A DNA stretch of 64,000 nt from Nautilus pompilius (lineage: Eukaryota > Mollusca > Cephalopoda > Nautilida > Nautilidae), in contig JACATO010000605.1 in the NCBI GenBank assembly GCA_018389105.1, forward strand, positions 186,001-250,000. The letters run 5' to 3'. The notes below the pieces were generated by a model that saw only the letters and a program-made list of their open reading frames with translations, had not been told where the DNA came from and made no database searches. Made by a program: the position numbers and the translations under genes. Below, piece after piece: positions 62,240 through 64,000 of the stretch. Position 1 is the first letter of the stretch, and every line of letters starts with the position of its first letter.

Positions 62240-62669
62240 AGAGAGGGTGTGTGTTTTAAAAGATAGGCATGGCATGGGCATAGACAGAATTTTAAGTCAA
62301 CTAGGTAAGTAAAAGGTTCTGAAGTGTATTACCTACTTAGTGCATCCATGACAAAGTGCAATGGATATCTATACTGCTACTATTATATTGAATTTCAAAG
62401 TATGTTTTATTAAAAGTTAAGAGAAACATGATTACTAAGTTTTGATAGAACAGTTTTCATCATTTGAAGAGGATACAATTGTCAAAGGTAAAATCTAATT
62501 CTGGGATATTTACAGTTGAGAAAGGTTTTGGCATTTGGATTTGGGGCCCCCTTATAAAATTATATTTTAATTTCTGTTGAAGGTACCTAGCAATGGAATG
62601 CTGACTGTGATCTAGTAATATTCTTTTACAGATTGGATCTGAGCATTATTTTGGGTAATCTGACAAACA

Positions 62670-64000
62670 ATTACACATGGAAATTTTGGCTCAGTCTCAT
62701 CTGCTTTGGCGTGCTGCTCAGTTAGCGAATTCTACTCTTCTATTACTCTTGCTCTTAAGTTTGCTAAAGTGATTTTTGTTAGTCTGATTTCTACATGTAC
62801 AGTCATTATATTGTTTGTTCTGTTTTGAAGTTTCAGGTTGAGAGGTCTTTTTAAGATCAATATGTTTTTTGAAAATACCAGATCCATAATGAACTAAAAT
62901 TTTGTCATACTGTAAAGCATGCTATTGACCCTAGTCACAATATTATTATTCCAGTCACTCAGGGTCTCTGATATCTGATCTAGAGCGCCAACCATTGCTG
63001 GGTAGCTTCCTCCATCATCTGAAATAAATCTATTCTCTCCACCCATCTGGTAGGACACACACCTTTGATCTTTGTTCTCAATAAGTGATATGAGAAAAGA
63101 TTGTTGTTTTGGAAAATTCGTGAAGAAATAAAAGATCTCTGTCACTGCTCTCCCCCCATCATGTTCCATATTGCTTGCACTTCACAGGCTTTTACCACAA
63201 GAAGATTTAGTTAATGTGAATGACAATGAGTGTAGTAAGCCAATGGAAAATCTTTCTGAAAGATAGCTGCACATCCCTTCATTTTCCCACCCTTACTATA
63301 TGCTTTATCATCATAGCACTGACTTCAACAGTTATTCATATTTATTTTTGTGGTATTCATTAAATTAACTAAATCATCTTGAATATGTGCTCCAGTACAT
63401 CCATATTCTAAATGAACAAAAGACAAAAACTTCTTAATAGACATCCTCCTTTGTCTACAAATCTAACAGACACTGGAAGCTAAGCCTTGTTACTATCTGT
63501 GGCTTCATCTGCAGTTAACTCAAATATGCCAGCAGCTTGTATCTCTTTAATTACATTACTAAGAATAGCCTTTCCAATCTGCTTGTTTATATTGTTTTTC
63601 ATTTCTGGAGAAATGTTTTAGGAATTGTTTCTACCTTTGCATATATGTTTGAGTAACATACCACCACATTCAGCTCAGAACTGTACAAGTCTAAGAAAGG
63701 TTTCTTGGTTCCCACCAGCACCATTTTTCTGTGTCCATAAAGTAGAATGTTTTGTTTACCACAAAAGAGAATAACTTCAACAATAGACTTCAAGACTTGG
63801 CAGTTCTTCTCTTTCTGAACATTCAGTGCGAAAGTAATCCTATTGATCACATTCTCCTCGGGGTTTTCAATGTTTTGTGGGAAATCATCAGTTGCAACAG
63901 TTGTTGCTTATGCAAAAATGATTTGCTTGCACGGTCATTTGTCTTAGCTGTGGCGCTTGGCCGGAATGTCAGAGGCTTCTAGAATAGTTTTTGCTTTTTT
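62670..64000 (-). pseudogene. hAT-superfamily transposase remnant (DUF4371/ZMYM1-like), cut by the window edge
   Basis: The minus strand encodes, in order, pieces of the hAT transposase type found in ZMYM1-like and DUF4371 proteins. At 63,599-63,850 QVLKSIVEVILFCGKQNILL followed by YGHR matches 'LKSIVE---F-GRQNI-LRGHRD'. At about 63,460-63,600 KAILSNVIKEIQAAGIFELT followed by ADEATD matches 'I---I---G-FSILADEATD', including the conserved aspartate. Near 63,200 the residues CHSH, a stop, LNLLVVKACE match 'CAAH-LNLV'. At 62,894-63,169 YPAMVGALDQISETLSDWNN matches the later 'YP-IV--LE-IS---D' region. The remainder fades near 62,670. Stops and frame changes break it. The N-terminal zinc-finger and terminal repeat would lie beyond 64,000. 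Confidence 0.85.

Noticed and set aside
1-64000. CRISPR array, prokaryotic operon or phage-type defence system
   Set aside because: No direct-repeat/spacer array and no dense gene runs with ribosome binding sites are present. The sequence has the character of animal repeat-rich DNA.

Overview
This window is AT-rich, gene-poor eukaryotic DNA. It is probably metazoan, and the mix of repeats would suit a mollusc or another lophotrochozoan, but no host gene fixes the species. I see no prokaryotic gene organisation, rRNA, CRISPR array or complete intact protein-coding gene. Most open frames are short and AT-driven, or are pieces of transposable elements. The window is best read as intergenic or intronic DNA filled by many old insertions.

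Layout. At 0-10 kb there are two tRNA-derived SINE copies, a LINE 3' fragment (about 5.2-6.1 kb, minus) and a clean TTAA-flanked piggyBac-type non-autonomous element (8.78-9.43 kb). At 10-19 kb there is another SINE, a short pogo-type element with TA-type ends (14.79-15.47 kb), a broken Tigger/Jerky-like CENP-B-type transposase (16.1-17.2 kb, minus) and the 3' end of a second kind of LINE (18.6-19.06 kb, plus). From 20.3 to 28.6 kb lies a dense Tc1/mariner/pogo graveyard: four Tc1-like remnants, one pogo-type element sharing ends with the 14.8 kb copy, a LINE fragment and a foldback containing a tRNA-like sequence. At 28.6-40 kb there is mostly unassigned AT-rich DNA with microsatellites, SINEs, a GC-richer insert at 35.2-35.6 kb, a perfect 157-bp tandem duplication at 37.8-38.1 kb and a possible Penelope-like fragment.

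From 40.42 to 42.47 kb is a striking minisatellite of 23- and 27-bp units with a nested higher-order duplication of about 815 bp. At 42.5-58.9 kb there are further SINEs (one with a doubled body), microsatellites and a few weak exon candidates. At 58.9-64 kb there is a Tc1 element of about 1.36 kb whose ends match the 20.3 kb copy, a mariner-like element with GGTGTCC ends, and a hAT transposase cut by the window edge.

The interest lies in element biology: paired long and short copies of one pogo-type family, a coding-like segment with splice-like borders inside a piggyBac-type element, the higher-order minisatellite, and a SINE family with about ten copies in both orientations. Three plus-strand segments (33.86, 48.53 and 50.50 kb) look like possible exons, but none is recognised and all remain weak.
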